Positions 1-11,316 of a stretch of DNA of 64,000 bases are shown one piece after another. The notes under the pieces are model-generated. The model was not told the origin of the DNA, ran no database searches, and saw only the letters and a program-made list of their open reading frames with translations. Source of the DNA: Brachypodium distachyon (Eukaryota > Streptophyta > Magnoliopsida > Poales > Poaceae); contig NC_016132.3 of the NCBI RefSeq assembly GCF_000005505.3, positions 20,016,501 through 20,080,500 of the forward strand, in the 5' to 3' direction. Position 1 is the stretch's first letter. Each line of letters starts with the position of its first letter. Made by a program: the position numbers and the translations under genes.

Positions 1-70
1 GCGCCGGCAGGGTGGCCAGGAGCCCCAGGAAGAGGCAGAGGAGAGCGAGCTCGCGCGAGGCCATGCCCAT
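1..70 (-). CDS. 5' end of a secreted or membrane protein gene (partial)
   Basis: Read on the minus strand, an ATG at 70 (or a second in-frame ATG at 64) opens a frame that runs off the left edge. The roughly 20 visible residues after the second ATG begin MASRELALLCLFLGLL, a typical secretory signal peptide: a charged start, a leucine-rich core and small residues (ATLPA) near a likely cleavage site. A CTG/CAG microsatellite lies immediately upstream. Nothing of the mature protein is visible, so no family can be named. The call rests only on the signal peptide, GC-rich codon use like the other first exons here, and the open frame to the edge. Confidence 0.5.
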   Translation of the reverse strand, partial: MGMASRELALLCLFLGLLATLPA

Positions 71-89
71 CGATCAGCTGATCAGCTCG

Positions 90-108
90 CTGCTGCTGCT
101 GCTGCTGC
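90..108. repeat. (CTG)6 microsatellite
   Basis: Six CTG units, 20 bp upstream of the putative minus-strand start codon. They would lie in the 5' leader of that gene as CAG repeats. Confidence 0.85.
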
Positions 109-1288
109 ACGGAGCTAGCTAGCGCTAGCTGGTGCGGTGTGCGAGAGAGGTTGCAACATGCGTTTTTAATTTGCTTCCCTTGGAAGATCCTTGTGGCTGT
201 AGAACACTGCCGTGGATTCACTCAGCAAGTCAGCAATTTTCAGCTTCGGGATTTTCCACTGGCAGGTGGCGAACGGCGGTTCCCAGATGAGCTCACTATG
301 TTGAGCATGTCTTCGATGAACGCGACAACATTGATAGTTTTGGACGTATGCTAGCTCCCGCGGCTAGGACTGTGGTGGTACGAACGGAGCAATTAAGGAA
401 GGAAAATTTGGTTAAATATCACTATAACTTTACAACCTTACTACCCCAAAAAACAAATCACAATCTTACTAATTGCAGCTTGCTTAACTTGAAACGTGCA
501 TGTCCTGTATAATCTAGAGGTAACTGCATCACCGGCCAACAACTCGAGGGTTCGAAGCATTTTAGTCTAACAAGTTGCAAAGTGAGCAAATCTAGTTCTA
601 AAAAAATTGAGATTCGAGAGCATTTTTGCCCAATTAGTCCGAATAGACACGTGGCAGCAACACAGAGCCCATGAAATTTTTGCAAAAAACCCCTCAAACT
701 GAAACAATTTGTACAATTAATCACGTCCTGATAATTCCCAACAAAAATCGATCAATCAATCAAACTCCATCCCCATGGAACGAATCCATCGAGCTCGAGC
801 TCTGACGTGTGCGTACCTAAAGAATTGGACAGATGAAATGGCTCGGAGTTGGAGTCAATGATACGAGAAGAATAGTAGAGCTCTCCTTGCGCACGGGGCC
901 GAAGCCCGACGTGGGGGAGGAGGTGGATATGGCGGCGAAGGAGGCAAGCGCGTCCCGGAGGTCGGAGCGCGCGCGGTGGTCGTCAGAGGCGGCATGCATG
1001 GTGGTCGGAGACGGCAATGAAGAGCTCGCGGTTGCGGCCGAACACAAAATTAACGATCGCAGGGGAGTTTCAAGAAAAAACACAAAATGTTGGGCCACGT
1101 TAGACAGGACACATGTCAACACCTAGTTGGTTTGGATCTCCAAGCAATCTGAATCTCAAGTTGTTGGGCTACTGGTGCAATTACCTTTATAATTTACATC
1201 TCTCCTTTTAACTCGTGCCTTGTATAAGTCTTTGGTAATCCCGCATAAGATAAGAAATGGTGTCGTATTATTGTATTGAATAATTGAA
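109..1288. other. Intergenic; no recognised gene
   Basis: AT-rich sequence with one CpG-rich island at about 830-1120 that is open on both strands. The translated text matches no family I know and has no obvious splice context. It may be a decayed gene fragment. I see no RNA gene here. Confidence 0.5.
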
Positions 1289-1290
1289 TA

Positions 1291-1526
1291 CTCCCTCTGT
1301 CCGGTTTTATAAGGCCCGCACAGAATTTTGTGCCGAATTTTGACCACAAATTATAGTGCTCATATGAGGTTATTTTGGCACAAAAGAGACATTGTTGGAT
1401 TTGTATTAGAAAACTCTTTCAAATGGTATAGGTTTTATATACATATATTAAATATTATTTGTGTAATTGTTAGTCAAAGCTTGGCACAAATTTCAATAGG
1501 GGCCTTATAAACCTAGACGGAGCGAG
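1291..1526. mobile_element. Stowaway-like MITE
   Basis: The left terminus CTCCCTCTGTCCGGTTTTAT and the complement of the right terminus, ending ACGGAGCGAG, form inverted repeats of about 26 bp that include TTATAAGGCC. TA dinucleotides flank both ends (1289-1290, 1527-1528), the Tc1/mariner target duplication. The 236-bp AT-rich interior has no coding capacity. Confidence 0.85.
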
Positions 1527-1574
1527 TAATATATTTGATAATTATTAATAAAATCACCTAAGAACTATATATGC

Positions 1575-2393
1575 GTGTGCGATCTTCGGCGATACCTGGA
1601 TCAAGGACCTTCCGGCGTCCCTCTCCCAAGATGAGTTGCACCAGTTCATCCACTTGTTCTCTATTGTCTCTCGTACTACCTTGTTTGAGGGCCTCTCAGA
1701 TAACATCAAGTGGAAGCTCAGCACTTCAGGATCCTACACTACTAAATCTGCGTACCTTGCTCAATTCTAGGGCCTGGTGCGGCAACCGTTCTCCCAGCTC
1801 TTTTGGAAGTGTTGTGGACCTGAGAAATGCAAATTCTTTGCTTGGCAGCTGGTGCAGCACAGATTTCCAACCGCCGATCTCCTTGCTCGAAAAGGCATTC
1901 CTAGTATAAGGTGTCCTTTCTCAGCTTTCTGCCTTCATGCCACGGAAGGTGCAGTGAACATCTTCATGGATTGTTGTTTCGCTCGTCAGATTTGGTGCTT
2001 AATCGCAGTTTGGACTGGTGTTCCGATTTTCAATCCTTCTTGGAGCCAGACCTGCGACTAGGTTCGCCGCTCGGGGCACGACCTCTACTTTTTTGTTGTC
2101 TCTTTGGTCTATTTGGAAGGAGCGCAATTGCTGGATTTTCAACGCAAAGAGCACTCCGCCGGCCGGGATCATGGTGCTTATTAAGAACGAGGTGGAGCTG
2201 TGGCCCCTTTCTCTCATGACCTGATGATGTTCCTTGAACTTGAGTTTTTTTTCTTTAGCTCTCTTTTTGTTTTTCCATTTTTCTGAGTTTGTGAGTTTCT
2301 TTTGAACCTTGTATTCCCTCCGTGGTCGACCCCAGTCGTCCTCCTTTTGATATATAAAGAGCACGCTGTGCTTTTTCGTTAAAAAAATTCCGT
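1575..2393 (+). mobile_element. 5'-truncated L1-type LINE fragment (ORF2 C-terminus)
   Basis: Conceptual translation from about 1580 gives the C-terminal zf-RVT region of plant LINE ORF2: DTWIKDLPAS, then IKWKLSTSGSYTTKSAYLAQF, an in-frame TAG near 1768, then FWKCCGPEKCKFFAWQLVQH and a frame-shifted C-terminal part. The 3' end is the usual plant LINE tail, a T-rich stretch and 'cttttTCGTTAAAAAAA' ending at about 2393. Reverse transcriptase and endonuclease are absent, so this is a dead 5'-truncated copy. No convincing target duplication was found. Confidence 0.75.
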
Positions 2394-2402
2394 CCCAGAT
2401 AT

Positions 2403-2512
2403 ACTCCCTCCGTTTCATAATTCTTGTCTCAAATTTGACCAAAAATGGATGTATCTATTTCTAAAAAATGTCTAGATACATGTAATATTTCGACAAGAAT
2501 TATGAAACATCG
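2403..2512. mobile_element. Stowaway-like MITE, right terminus decayed
   Basis: Starts CTCCCTCCGTTTCATAATTC after TA and contains the family core TGTCTAGATACATGTAATAT. The complementary arm CAAGAATTATGAAAC is present, but the last bases of the right TIR have diverged. It belongs to the same family as the copies at 15010, 18430, 24150 and 24874. It abuts the LINE tail on its left. Confidence 0.8.
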
Positions 2513-3844
2513 GCTTTCAATGTCAGAAGATAGGAACAAACATAAGGTTCATCCATCCACATAGTTCAAGAACGCACTTGCCGCACAAAGCTAACAGGAT
2601 AACAGGAACACGATGCATGATCTAAGTTAGAAGTTTGCGAAAAGAGGAAGCTAAAGCAAGTTCACGAAAACAGCGACATGAGAGTTTACAGGCAGCACAA
2701 AGGGCCGTTGAATAAGCAAAAGAGCAGATAAGCAGACGGTCATCAGACATAGGGGAACTCTTGTGCTTCCAAACAGACGTGTCTTATCTGCTCCTACTTC
2801 ACGAGCAGTGCTTCACGTACAATCTTTATTTGTACCATGGCTATACAATCAGACACACTCTAACTTGTGGGCCATGGCATAACAAGAACGTTTCACTGCC
2901 AATTCACCTTGGTCGTACAAAAATCGTACGTGACCCATCGTACGCAAGGCATTTCCGCTACTTCACTCGCCATCTTCTAGGTCCTCCATCTGTTGCTGCC
3001 TTCCATCTTCCATCACACGCTTCATCATCCCTCTGGAGTGAGATTGGTGTGCCTTCATATAGCAGCTTGCTGGAGAATGTTAGCCCTAGCTCGCAGTGCT
3101 CCCGGTCAGATTTACCATGCAAACCTGCCCAATGTTTCAAAAATGAGCAAACCAAGCAAATTAATTCAGAATGAGATCTTATCAGTTTTCTTTCAAAACA
3201 AGATTTGTTGCGAATCTTCCAAATAATCCAGCAAATAGCAGCAAGACCAGTGATCTGATCTGAACATTTTTACTAATATGTTCGTGTCTATGCATGGCCT
3301 ATTTTTTTTAAGAAACAGTGAAAACTAGCATCGATTGTTAATTCGATCTGATGCACTTAATTGTCTGTCTTTACTGGGCATAATAGTACTCCCGTCCGGA
3401 GTAGATTTTTCTCTCTTGTACCAAGATGAGCTCTCGTTTACAAGCACTGGCCATCTTTGTTGGTTTGCGAGTAAATGAGTGTGAGCATTGATTGGTTGGA
3501 AGGGTGATTCAAAGAGCCAACAAACTACATAAAGACATATATAAAAAATCTATATAATCTACATAAGGCCATTTCATACATTTAATACAAAATCGCATGC
3601 TACAGTATCAAAACCTGGTCAAGCAATCATACTTCTAAACTAAATACCGAGTTCAACATGCATGTTAACAAAAACAGTTGCTACACCGGAACCTAAAACT
3701 ATTGTACAAACACCTAAAGAATAATGGGATAGATACTGCTATATATATTAAGTTTCATATTCCCGTCAACGGCTTTAGTTACATAGAAATAGGTCCAATC
3801 TCAAATTTTGTACAGGGCCTTCCATTTTTTTAGGTACAGCCAGG
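2513..3844. other. Intergenic; no gene recognised
   Basis: AT-rich. Short open frames at 2761-3174 show no family resemblance and no codon bias like the neighbouring genes. I see nothing I can support. Confidence 0.5.
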
Positions 3845-4369
3845 ATGACGACATTCTTGTGGAGTTGCATGGCGTTGAAGAGATGACTTCTCGAACAAAC
3901 AAATAAAACTCTGATCTTCCTTTCTACTACTCCCATGTACCTCGTGTGATTGACTGGTTGGTGCTCTTTGCCCAGCTGCCGATCGCAGCTCGCCTCTTTT
4001 TGACGCGGCGAGCGGTTGAAGGAATCGACTTATCAAAATATACGGACCCACGTAGCAGGTAGGCAGAGGGGGCCTGACAAGTGACGACGACCGAGATGTC
4101 CCATTTTTGGGATCCAGACTATAGTGTCGCCTGATAGGTGAACCTGAGAAAACCGAGCTGAGAATGTGAAATGCAGACTTTAGTGTCGCCTATAGTGTCA
4201 TGGTCTAACCTCGCGGTGTCGACACCTGACACCCGACGTTTTCTTCACAGCAGAGATCAGATCTTGGGAAGGCGTGATCGACGCCGCGATATGTCTCACC
4301 GGGGGCTAGAGTGCTGTTGGCTGCGGCGAGAAGGGCGTTGACCTGATGCGTCGAAAGAGGCTCAAGTTG
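3845..4369 (-). repeat. Dispersed repeat 'copy A' (uninterrupted)
   Basis: Read on the minus strand, this segment matches two plus-strand blocks elsewhere in the window. Positions 4369-4195 match 14738-14962 (shared words CAACTTGAGCCTCTTTC, CAGGTCAA, AGATCTGATCTC, GTGTCGACAC), and 4178-3845 match 19199-19390 (shared TTTCACATTCTCA, GTTTTCTCA, GAGAAGTCATCTCT, ACAAGAATGTCGTCAT). Order and orientation are the same in both loci. No coding capacity or termini are recognised, so its class is unknown. Confidence 0.7.
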
Positions 4370-4998
4370 CTGTCAGAAAAGAAATTTGATTACTCTAATA
4401 AAAAAAAAGGAAATTTGGAGTACTACACTATTCTTCACAGCCGCGTGCTCTTTTTCTTATTCCCCAGTCAACTACAGTTTCACATGTTTAAAATTTACTT
4501 TTTTGGTGTGACATTTTTTGTGTTACATGATAGGAAAAAAAGCAATAATTCGACGAGATCAAACGATAACTCTTGAATGAAGATCCAACACCTCACAAGA
4601 AACCAAGTAACCCTTCCACCAATTTCTAAACGGAGTACCTGAAAGTGGGTGCTAGTGTCAAAATCCGAGCCGTTTAGCTTGTTTGGGATTTATTTGTGTC
4701 CCAAAATGCTAGCATTGATGCTTGACTTAAGTAAATTAATTATCAATGCCTTTTTGCTGTCTAAACATCCCTGAAATAATAGTTTGCACTCGGAGGTGTG
4801 ACATTAATGTGGGTGTTTCTGTTCTTTCTCCTTTCTAAAAGTTTGTGTAAGCTCTCATGCATCGAAGATGGCCTTTAGAATATCGTCTATCTATCAATTG
4901 CCCAAAATTCCTTAAATCCCGGTCATAATCGCCCCCCCCCCCACCCACCACACACACACACAAAAAAAAAAAGTTCATCCATGATAACTTTCAAGAGT
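4370..4998. other. Intergenic; simple repeat at 4931-4977
   Basis: No gene seen. A C-run, an (AC)n stretch and an A-run follow one another at 4931-4977. Confidence 0.6.
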
Positions 4999-5501
4999 TA
5001 ATAACATGGGTCATACAACAACTTGTCTCGCGCGAGCAATTTCATACAACAACTTGAAAATTGGGGCCATGAGGTGATACATCAACTTGTTAATCACGGA
5101 TTATGGGTCAACTTAGTCCGAATTGTGATACGTCGCTGCCATGTTGGACCGGAGGCTGTATGTCCTTTTGCGTTTTAGTCCTCGAACCGAAAAAATTCTT
5201 TGGTTTTTGTAACCCGGCGAGCTCTATGATGGAAATATGCAAAAAAACCTTTGTTTTCTCTATATTCTAATTTCCTTCCGTACCAATGTCGACAATGCTG
5301 TCACAATTTCTAAAAATAAACAAGCCATGGCGCGCGACTTTGCCACACTGGCAGTGAGCGAGTGACACATGGCGGCTCCGAAGCCTGTCCGACAAAAAAT
5401 CAATCCGCAAACCAAGATGATATATCACTTGTACACAATTTTCAAGTTGTTGTACGAAAATGCTCGCGCGAGACATTTTGTTATATGACGGGTGTTATTA
5501 C
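4999..5501. mobile_element. Long-TIR MITE (MULE- or foldback-like)
   Basis: The outer ~85 bp at the left (5000-5085) and right (5416-5500) are inverted copies. Both carry CTCGCGCGAGCA-type sequence and TACAACAACTTGAAAATTG, and both end in TAATAACA/TAATAACAC. The ~330-bp interior has no ORF of note. A long TIR with a short unrelated core is typical of Mutator-like or foldback MITEs. No 9-bp flanking duplication is visible, so the superfamily is uncertain. Confidence 0.75.
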
Positions 5502-5684
5502 CTCAACATCCAAAGAAAAGTGCCAGTGATAATAGACGATACTCCACCTGGTGAGTCTTCAGTAACTTCAACTTCCATTCATGCTGTGAATGGCAAATAT
5601 AATAACCTCATTTTATACTCTGGTTCCTACGCTGATCAAATCCAGACCGAGCTGCCAGCTGATTTGCGTATACGCCGGCGTGTG

Positions 5685-5693
5685 TATTTATAT
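5685..5693 (+). promoter_or_regulatory. TATA-like element of the ZIP gene
   Basis: TATTTATAT lies 59 bp upstream of the ZIP start codon. Transcription about 30 bp downstream would leave a leader of about 35 bases. This is a position-based call only. Confidence 0.45.
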
Positions 5694-5751
5694 GTCGTCT
5701 CTCATGTAGCCATCAAGGCATCAATTCTCTCGCCTTCGCCTCCGACTAACC

Positions 5752-7064
5752 ATGGCTGCCAATCTCAAGCTCAGTACCTTCTTCCTCCTCCTCCTCGTCG
5801 CCTCCTCCCTCCCTCTGCTCGCCCTCGCCGGCGACTGCGAATGCGAGGCCAGCAGCGAGGCGGATGACGGCGGCGACGACAAGGCGAGCGCGCTGAACCT
5901 GAAGATCATCGCCGTGTTCAGCATCCTCGTGGCCGGCGCCGCGGGCTGCGCGATCCCGTCGCTGGGTCGGAGGTTCCCGGCGCTCGGCCCGGACACGAAC
6001 CTCTTCTTCGCCGTGAAGGCCTTCGCGGCGGGCGTCATCCTCGCCACTGCCTTCGTGCACATCCTCCCGGAGGCCTTCGACAGGCTCGGCTCGCCGTGCC
6101 TGGAGGGCCACGGGCCGTGGCGGAAGTTCCCCTTCGCGGGGCTCGTCGCCATGCTCGCCGCCATCGCCACCCTCGTCGTCGACACCGTCGCCACGGGCTA
6201 CTTCCAGCGCGCGCACGGCGCCAAGAAACTTGCCCCCGCCGTCGACGGAGACGACGTGGAGGGCTCGGGGTCGGCCGCTGATCATCGCTCCCACGTGCAC
6301 GGGCACGGCGCGTCGTCGGCGGCTGTCATCGCGTCGTCGTCGTCGGCGGCTTCCCACTCCCACGTCGACGGCGCGGAGCTCATCCGCCACCGCATCATCT
6401 CGCAGGTTCTATTGATCTATCGATGCAATGTATACGCACGCGAAAAAAAGGGTTGTAACCACGCGTGGACGCTAATTACTCATGCATGCTGTTTGATGTG
6501 TGAAGGTGCTGGAGCTGGGGATTGTTGTGCACTCGGTGATCATCGGGATGTCTTTAGGCGCATCTCAGAACGCGGACACGATCAGACCACTCGTAATTGC
6601 GCTAACTTTCCATCAATTCTTCGAAGGGATAGGGCTCGGAGGATGCATTGTTCAGGTATATATGTGTTCGTCGACACGAGTCCGGTTCCGCTCAGAAAAA
6701 TTATATTGATGGTAAGAAATGTAGGCTGACGTTAAATGAAACTTATTGGCTCTTGCAGGCAAAGTTCCGCCTGAGATCTGTCCTGGCGATGGCGCTCTTC
6801 TTCTCGCTCACCACGCCAGTTGGTGTGGTGATCGGCATCGGGATATCCTCCGGTTACAATGAGACCAGCCCCAGGGCCCTGGTCGTCCAAGGGCTCCTCA
6901 GCGCCGCCGCCGCCGGGATTCTCAACTACATGGCCCTCGTCGACCTCCTTGCTGAAGACTTCATGAACCCTAGGGTGCAGAACAACGGAAGGCTGCAGGT
7001 CGTCGTGAACATCTCCTTGCTGCTTGGCACGGCTCTCATGTCCATGCTTGCTATATGGGCATGA
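5752..7064 (+). CDS. ZIP-family zinc/iron transporter, 3 exons
   Basis: Exons 5752-6405, 6506-6655 and 6759-7064, both introns GT-AG and phase 0, give 369 aa, the usual length of plant IRT/ZIP proteins. The N-terminus is a signal peptide (about 1-27) followed by a CECE cysteine/glutamate stretch. Three membrane segments (about 48-70, 83-105, 124-146) precede a cytosolic loop with metal-binding histidines (HVHGHG, HSHV). TM4 carries the signature [10 protein letters not shown] (H227) and TM5 [10 protein letters not shown] (H254, E258), the intramembrane metal ligands. Three more segments end in AIWA. ZIP proteins import Zn2+ and Fe2+ (sometimes Mn2+, Cd2+) into the cytosol. The closest relatives are rice IRT/ZIP proteins, but I cannot assign the orthologue. 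Start chosen at the first ATG giving the signal peptide. Confidence 0.93.
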
Positions 7065-8186
7065 GAAATCGTCATCAAGTGGAAAAGAAATCGTTTTGAA
7101 CGTTTTTTTTTCCTGTTCTTGTCATCATTTTTTGGCATTACTTACGTGAGGATTTCTCTTGTTTTTTTCTTCCTTGTAAAAATGCATAATACTCCGTATA
7201 AAGATTACACTGCAACTGCACACAGTAAAAAAATGTTTATTTGTTCAGTATTAGAACGAGTAAAACAGTACTTCTGCCGAAACCATTTCACAAGCACGAA
7301 TATACAGTGATGCGAATGCGCTATGCGTGAGCTGTGCTTGATCTGTGTTGTACTCTGATTGAAGACTAGTAAAAAGGTTGCACTGTCGCTTTTCGCATAG
7401 CAAATTTTTTGTGTGGTTTCTTTGTCCGTATGAGTGAAAGCACATCTCCTGTTCTCATTTGGGACAGTTAGGTTAGCTGTGGCGGAATCTTAACATAAAC
7501 TCATCTAGATCGGCAGGACCGAGTTGACTTGTAAAATATGACAAATGATAATACGTGGCCAGCTGTCTTCTCGAGGAGGACGACGAAGAGAAGAAGCCTG
7601 CCCCGTATTCTATACCTCAAGTGTCGACACTCGAACAACACATGACGACATTTCTAACAGTCGCACACGACACAAAACCCAAGATGAATCATCGGTAGTT
7701 GAAAGGGGTAGTACTGTATTAAGTTTCGCATTTCTGCGGCTCCTAACTACTTAGTTTTACTTTATTAGGTGAAGACCTTGCATATACGTCCTCTGCAAAT
7801 TCTAAAAGACGGAAAATTCTCGTCCTCTCGACCTTGCATGTACGTCCTTGCATATCTAGCCAGATAATAAAGTGATAAACGCTTCTTTCGTCGTCGTCCG
7901 TACGCTTTGCAGTTTGCCTCTTCAAGTTTTGATAATTCAACCCGCAGTCCAAATTATATGGGCTATTCTGCAAATATGCGTCTCCTTCCCCAGATCTCTC
8001 CCTGACCCCAATACTGAGCCTCTACTTCTCTTCCTCCCGACCTCTTGTGGCCGCCGTCCCCCTCCCTCTCCTCCTGCCTTCCCTCCGCCCGCCACCAGCA
8101 CTTATCCCCCCTACTTCGGCGCTGCTCTGCTCTGTCGCGCATGCGACGCTACGTCCCGCCGCCGACGTGTCTTCGTCTGCTCCGCT
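7065..8186. other. ZIP 3' UTR region and intergenic
   Basis: The first few hundred bases after the stop are T-rich and AT-rich, as expected for a 3' UTR. From about 7990 the sequence becomes a C/T-rich, CpG-rich island with no recognised coding content. At 8117-8141 it holds a degenerate copy of the 46-bp unit that follows. Confidence 0.5.
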
Positions 8187-8266
8187 GGCGCCGCTCCCTC
8201 TTACCGTCGGCGCTGCTCTTCTCTACCGCGCGGGCGCCGCTCCCTCCTGCCGTCGGTGCTGCTCTT
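8187..8266. repeat. 46-bp tandem repeat, interrupted by the retrotransposon
   Basis: Unit 1 is 8187-8232, beginning GGCGCCGCTCCCTC. Unit 2 begins at 8233, is cut after 34 bases by the Reina-like element, and resumes at 13630-13641. Unit 3 is 13642-13687. With the element and one copy of its 5-bp target duplication removed, the period is exactly 46. The unit is GC-rich and not a multiple of three. Confidence 0.8.
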
Positions 8267-8544
8267 TGTGATGTCCGAGATGGATCACCACATGCGGATC
8301 AGCGTGAGGAAGAAAAGGGAACGAACAGGAGGGGAGAGCAGAGGGGGGCTAGATTGAATTAGGGAATATAGTTTGTTACAACCCGATACCCTCTCTGTCT
8401 CTAACTCCTTTCTACTTAACGAGAGACTCACTCACAGCCTTACATGGGCCAAGCCCAGCCTCCACGATGCACAGCACCTACGGCCCACTCACACCTGAGT
8501 CCTTTGCCGGATTAGTCACAGTAACAGGACCCTGCACGGTGACA
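8267..8544 (-). repeat. 3' LTR of the Reina-like element
   Basis: 278 bp, ends TGTGATG...GTGACA on the plus strand, i.e. TGTCAC...CACA in element sense. Pairs with 13343-13624. Confidence 0.93.
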
Positions 8545-9803
8545 CTCCCCCTGCCTTGAACACCAGCTTGTCCCCAAGCTGGAGCCGATGGAAAACGCCT
8601 GCGCAGCACTTCATAATCTTCCCACGTGGCCATCTCAATAGGCAAATTGGCCCAGTGAATCTTGACCTGAAGATGAGCAGCATTGACGCGCTTGACCAGA
8701 CGACGCTCCATAATGTGTTCAGGGAAGACAGCTTCAGCATTAAGAGCAACAGGGACAGGTAGAGAAGAAAACACCGGAGTGTGATCAGGAACAAACCCTT
8801 TGAGCTGGGAGACATGAAAGACCGGGTGGATCTGACTGGTAGGTGGGAGCTCAAGTTTATAAGCGGCATCACCAATGCGAGTTAACACTTTATAAGGCCC
8901 ATAAAATTTGTACGACAGCTTCGGACAGGGACGACTGACCACTGATAACTGGCGATAAGGCTGAAGTTTCACAAAGACCAAATCACCTACAGCAAACTCT
9001 CGGGGGGTGCGATTGCGATCAGCCATTAACTTCATACGCTGGTGAGCTTTGGCCAACTGAGACTGCAAATGAACACGGCACATTTCACGTTCCTCCAACA
9101 AGTCCAGAACGTCAGGATTAACTGCTGCTGGCATATCTGGCACTTGCCCCACACTAGGTTCCTGTCCATACAAAGCTTTGAACGGGGAGCAACCAATGGA
9201 AGAGTGATGACTAGTATTGTACCAAAACTCAGCCAAAGGTAACCACTGCGCCCACTGTTTGGGGGTGTCATGAATTGCACACCTCAAATACATCTCCAAA
9301 CACTGATTGGTGCGTTCAGTCTGCCCATCAGTTTGAGGATGGTAGGCGGAGCTCATCTGCAATTCAGTGTGTAACAACTGAAACAATTCTCTCCAGAAGG
9401 AACTAGTGAACACCCTGTCTCGATCAGACACAATAGTATTAGGAATACCATGCAATTTCACCACATTGTCCATAAATGCCTTAGCTACTTGAGGAGCAGT
9501 AAAGGGATGTTTAAGAGGGATGAAGTGGCTATACTTAGTAAATCTGTCAACCACTACTAGAATAGAGTTATAGTCAGCTGAAGTGGGCAGGCCTTCAACA
9601 AAGTCCAGAGAAATATCTTTCCAGGCAGCAGTAGGAAGAGGGAGAGGACTTAAGAGGCCAGGTAACTTACAATGTTCATGTTTAGCCTGTTGGCAGATTC
9701 TGCATTGTTGAATAAATTCTTGGACAGATTGCTTGAGACCCTTCCAATAAAACAACTTCTTTGAGCCTATGATATGTTGCATGAATACCAGAGTGGCCCC
9801 CAA
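8478..9803 (-). pseudogene. Integrase with C-terminal chromodomain (retrotransposon pol, 3' part)
   Basis: A 441-codon open frame. Near its start is the second half of the integrase zinc finger (CRICQQAKHEHC). Next comes the DDE catalytic core: D in WKDISLDFVEGLP, D in IVSDRDRVF, E in DGQTERTNQCLE. The GPY/F-like region KFYGPYKVLTRIGDAAYKLE and a chromodomain (HIMERRLVKRVN to TWEDYEVLRRRFP) follow. Chromodomains target chromoviral integration to chromatin marks. The last codons run into the 3' LTR. The frame is separated from the upstream RNase H frame by a frameshift at about 9760, inside the HHCC finger, so a complete integrase is not encoded. Confidence 0.9.
8545..8556 (-). other. Polypurine tract of the Reina-like element
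   Basis: Reads AGGCAGGGGGAG in element sense, directly against the 3' LTR. This is the expected plus-strand priming site. Confidence 0.7.
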
Positions 9804-11316
9804 CAGGAGTGGAATGAAAAGCCTGAATTAGTTTTGTCTGAAGACCAGAGTTTGCTCCCACCCAAATTTTACCATGGTATCTGATGATTCCCTCATGTAA
9901 CTGGAAACCAGGCTGATCAGCAGAGGACACAACCAACTGTTGCAGAAGGGATTGAGCAGTAGGATCCATCTCATAAGAGTTGAACACTTCTTGTAACCAA
10001 ATTGGCTGAGCAGTAGAGACAGCTGACAGAGTCATCAAATGACCAACTCTGGACAGAGCATCTGCAGGGATATTGTCTACACCTTTCTTATATTCAAATT
10101 TATACTGCATGCCAATCAGTCTAGTCATAGCCTTCTTTTGGAGGTCTGACCCTAAGACTTGATCTTCCAAGTAACACAAGCTCTTGTGGTCAGTTTTAAT
10201 AGTGAATGGCCCTTGCTGTAAATAAGGTCTCCACTTCTCAATGGCAAGCATAATAGCTAAGAATTCCTTCTCATATATAGAAAGCTTCTGGTTGGCAGGA
10301 CACAAAGCTTTACTGAGATAAGCAATGGGGTACCCCTATTGACTAAGGACAGCCCCAACTCCAGTGTCACAAGCATTAGTCTCCAAGCAAAAGGGAATAG
10401 AAAAATCTGGCATGGCTAGAACAGGTGTGGCAGCCATAGCCTGTTTCAGTTGCAGGAAGGCAGTGTCACTTTCAGGAGTCCACAAGAAAGCTTTGTTCTT
10501 GAGCAGATTAGTAAGTGGTCTGGCCAAGACACTGTAATAAGGTACAAACTTTCTGTAGTACCCAGTTAACCCTAGAAAGCCTCTCAATTCAGTGACATTA
10601 GTAGGAGTAGGCCACTTAAGCATGACATCTGTTTTGGCAGGATCAGTAGCAACACCCTGGGAAGTAATGATAGGGCCCAAATATTCCACTCTATCTATGG
10701 CAAAAGTGCACTTGCTGCGTTTGGCAAACAACTGGTTTTGCTGCAATGTGGACAGCACCAGATCCAGATGTTCCACATGGGCAGACAAACTCTTACTATA
10801 TATCAAGATATCATCCATGAAGACGAGCACAAATTTTCGCAAAAATGGTGCAAAGATGCAATTCATAAGACATTGGAATGTGGCAGGAGCATTAGTGAGA
10901 CCAAATGGCATCACCTTGAACTGGTATTGACCATGGTGAGTTTTAAAAGCTGTTTTATCCTCATCTGCTGGGTTCATCCTGATTTGATGATATCCTGACT
11001 TGAGATCAAGCTTAGAGAAATAAGTTGTGCCGGCTAGCTCATCAAGGACTTCATCCACAATCGGCACAGGGAACTTGCTTTTGATAGTAATTGTATTAAG
11101 TCGCCTGTAATCAATACAGAAACGCCATGTTCCATCCTTTTTCCTGACCAAAAGCATTGGAGAAGCAAAAGGGCTCATGCTAGGTATAATGGTGCCAGGG
11201 AGCAAATGGTGCATACTTGTAAGGTCTAGAATTGACAGGAATGGATCCAGGGAGCAAATGAATGGAGTGATCAAACTGTCTGCTAGGGGGCAGGGTTTTA
11301 GGATCTTGAAACACAT
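9682..11316 (-). pseudogene. Reverse transcriptase and RNase H (retrotransposon pol, middle part)
   Basis: RT motifs in order: [49 protein letters not shown] text and the catalytic [10 protein letters not shown]. Then come the thumb and connection, and RNase H with [19 protein letters not shown] at about 10333-10335 falls directly after VLSQ. The same frame continues to 9682 through LSIYEKEFLAIMLAIEKW and TDHKSLCYL. At the 5' side the junction with gag-protease (about 11200-11230) has lost roughly ten codons and the frame. Family knowledge: RT copies the genomic RNA and RNase H removes the template. Confidence 0.9.

Noticed and set aside
5721..6390. Long minus-strand open frames opposite the ZIP first exon
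   Set aside because: GC-rich antisense shadows of a well-supported exon; arginine-rich text with no domain.
8045..8362. Possible small gene before the Reina-like element
   Set aside because: The frames run through the tandem repeat into the LTR; the repeat unit is not a multiple of three.
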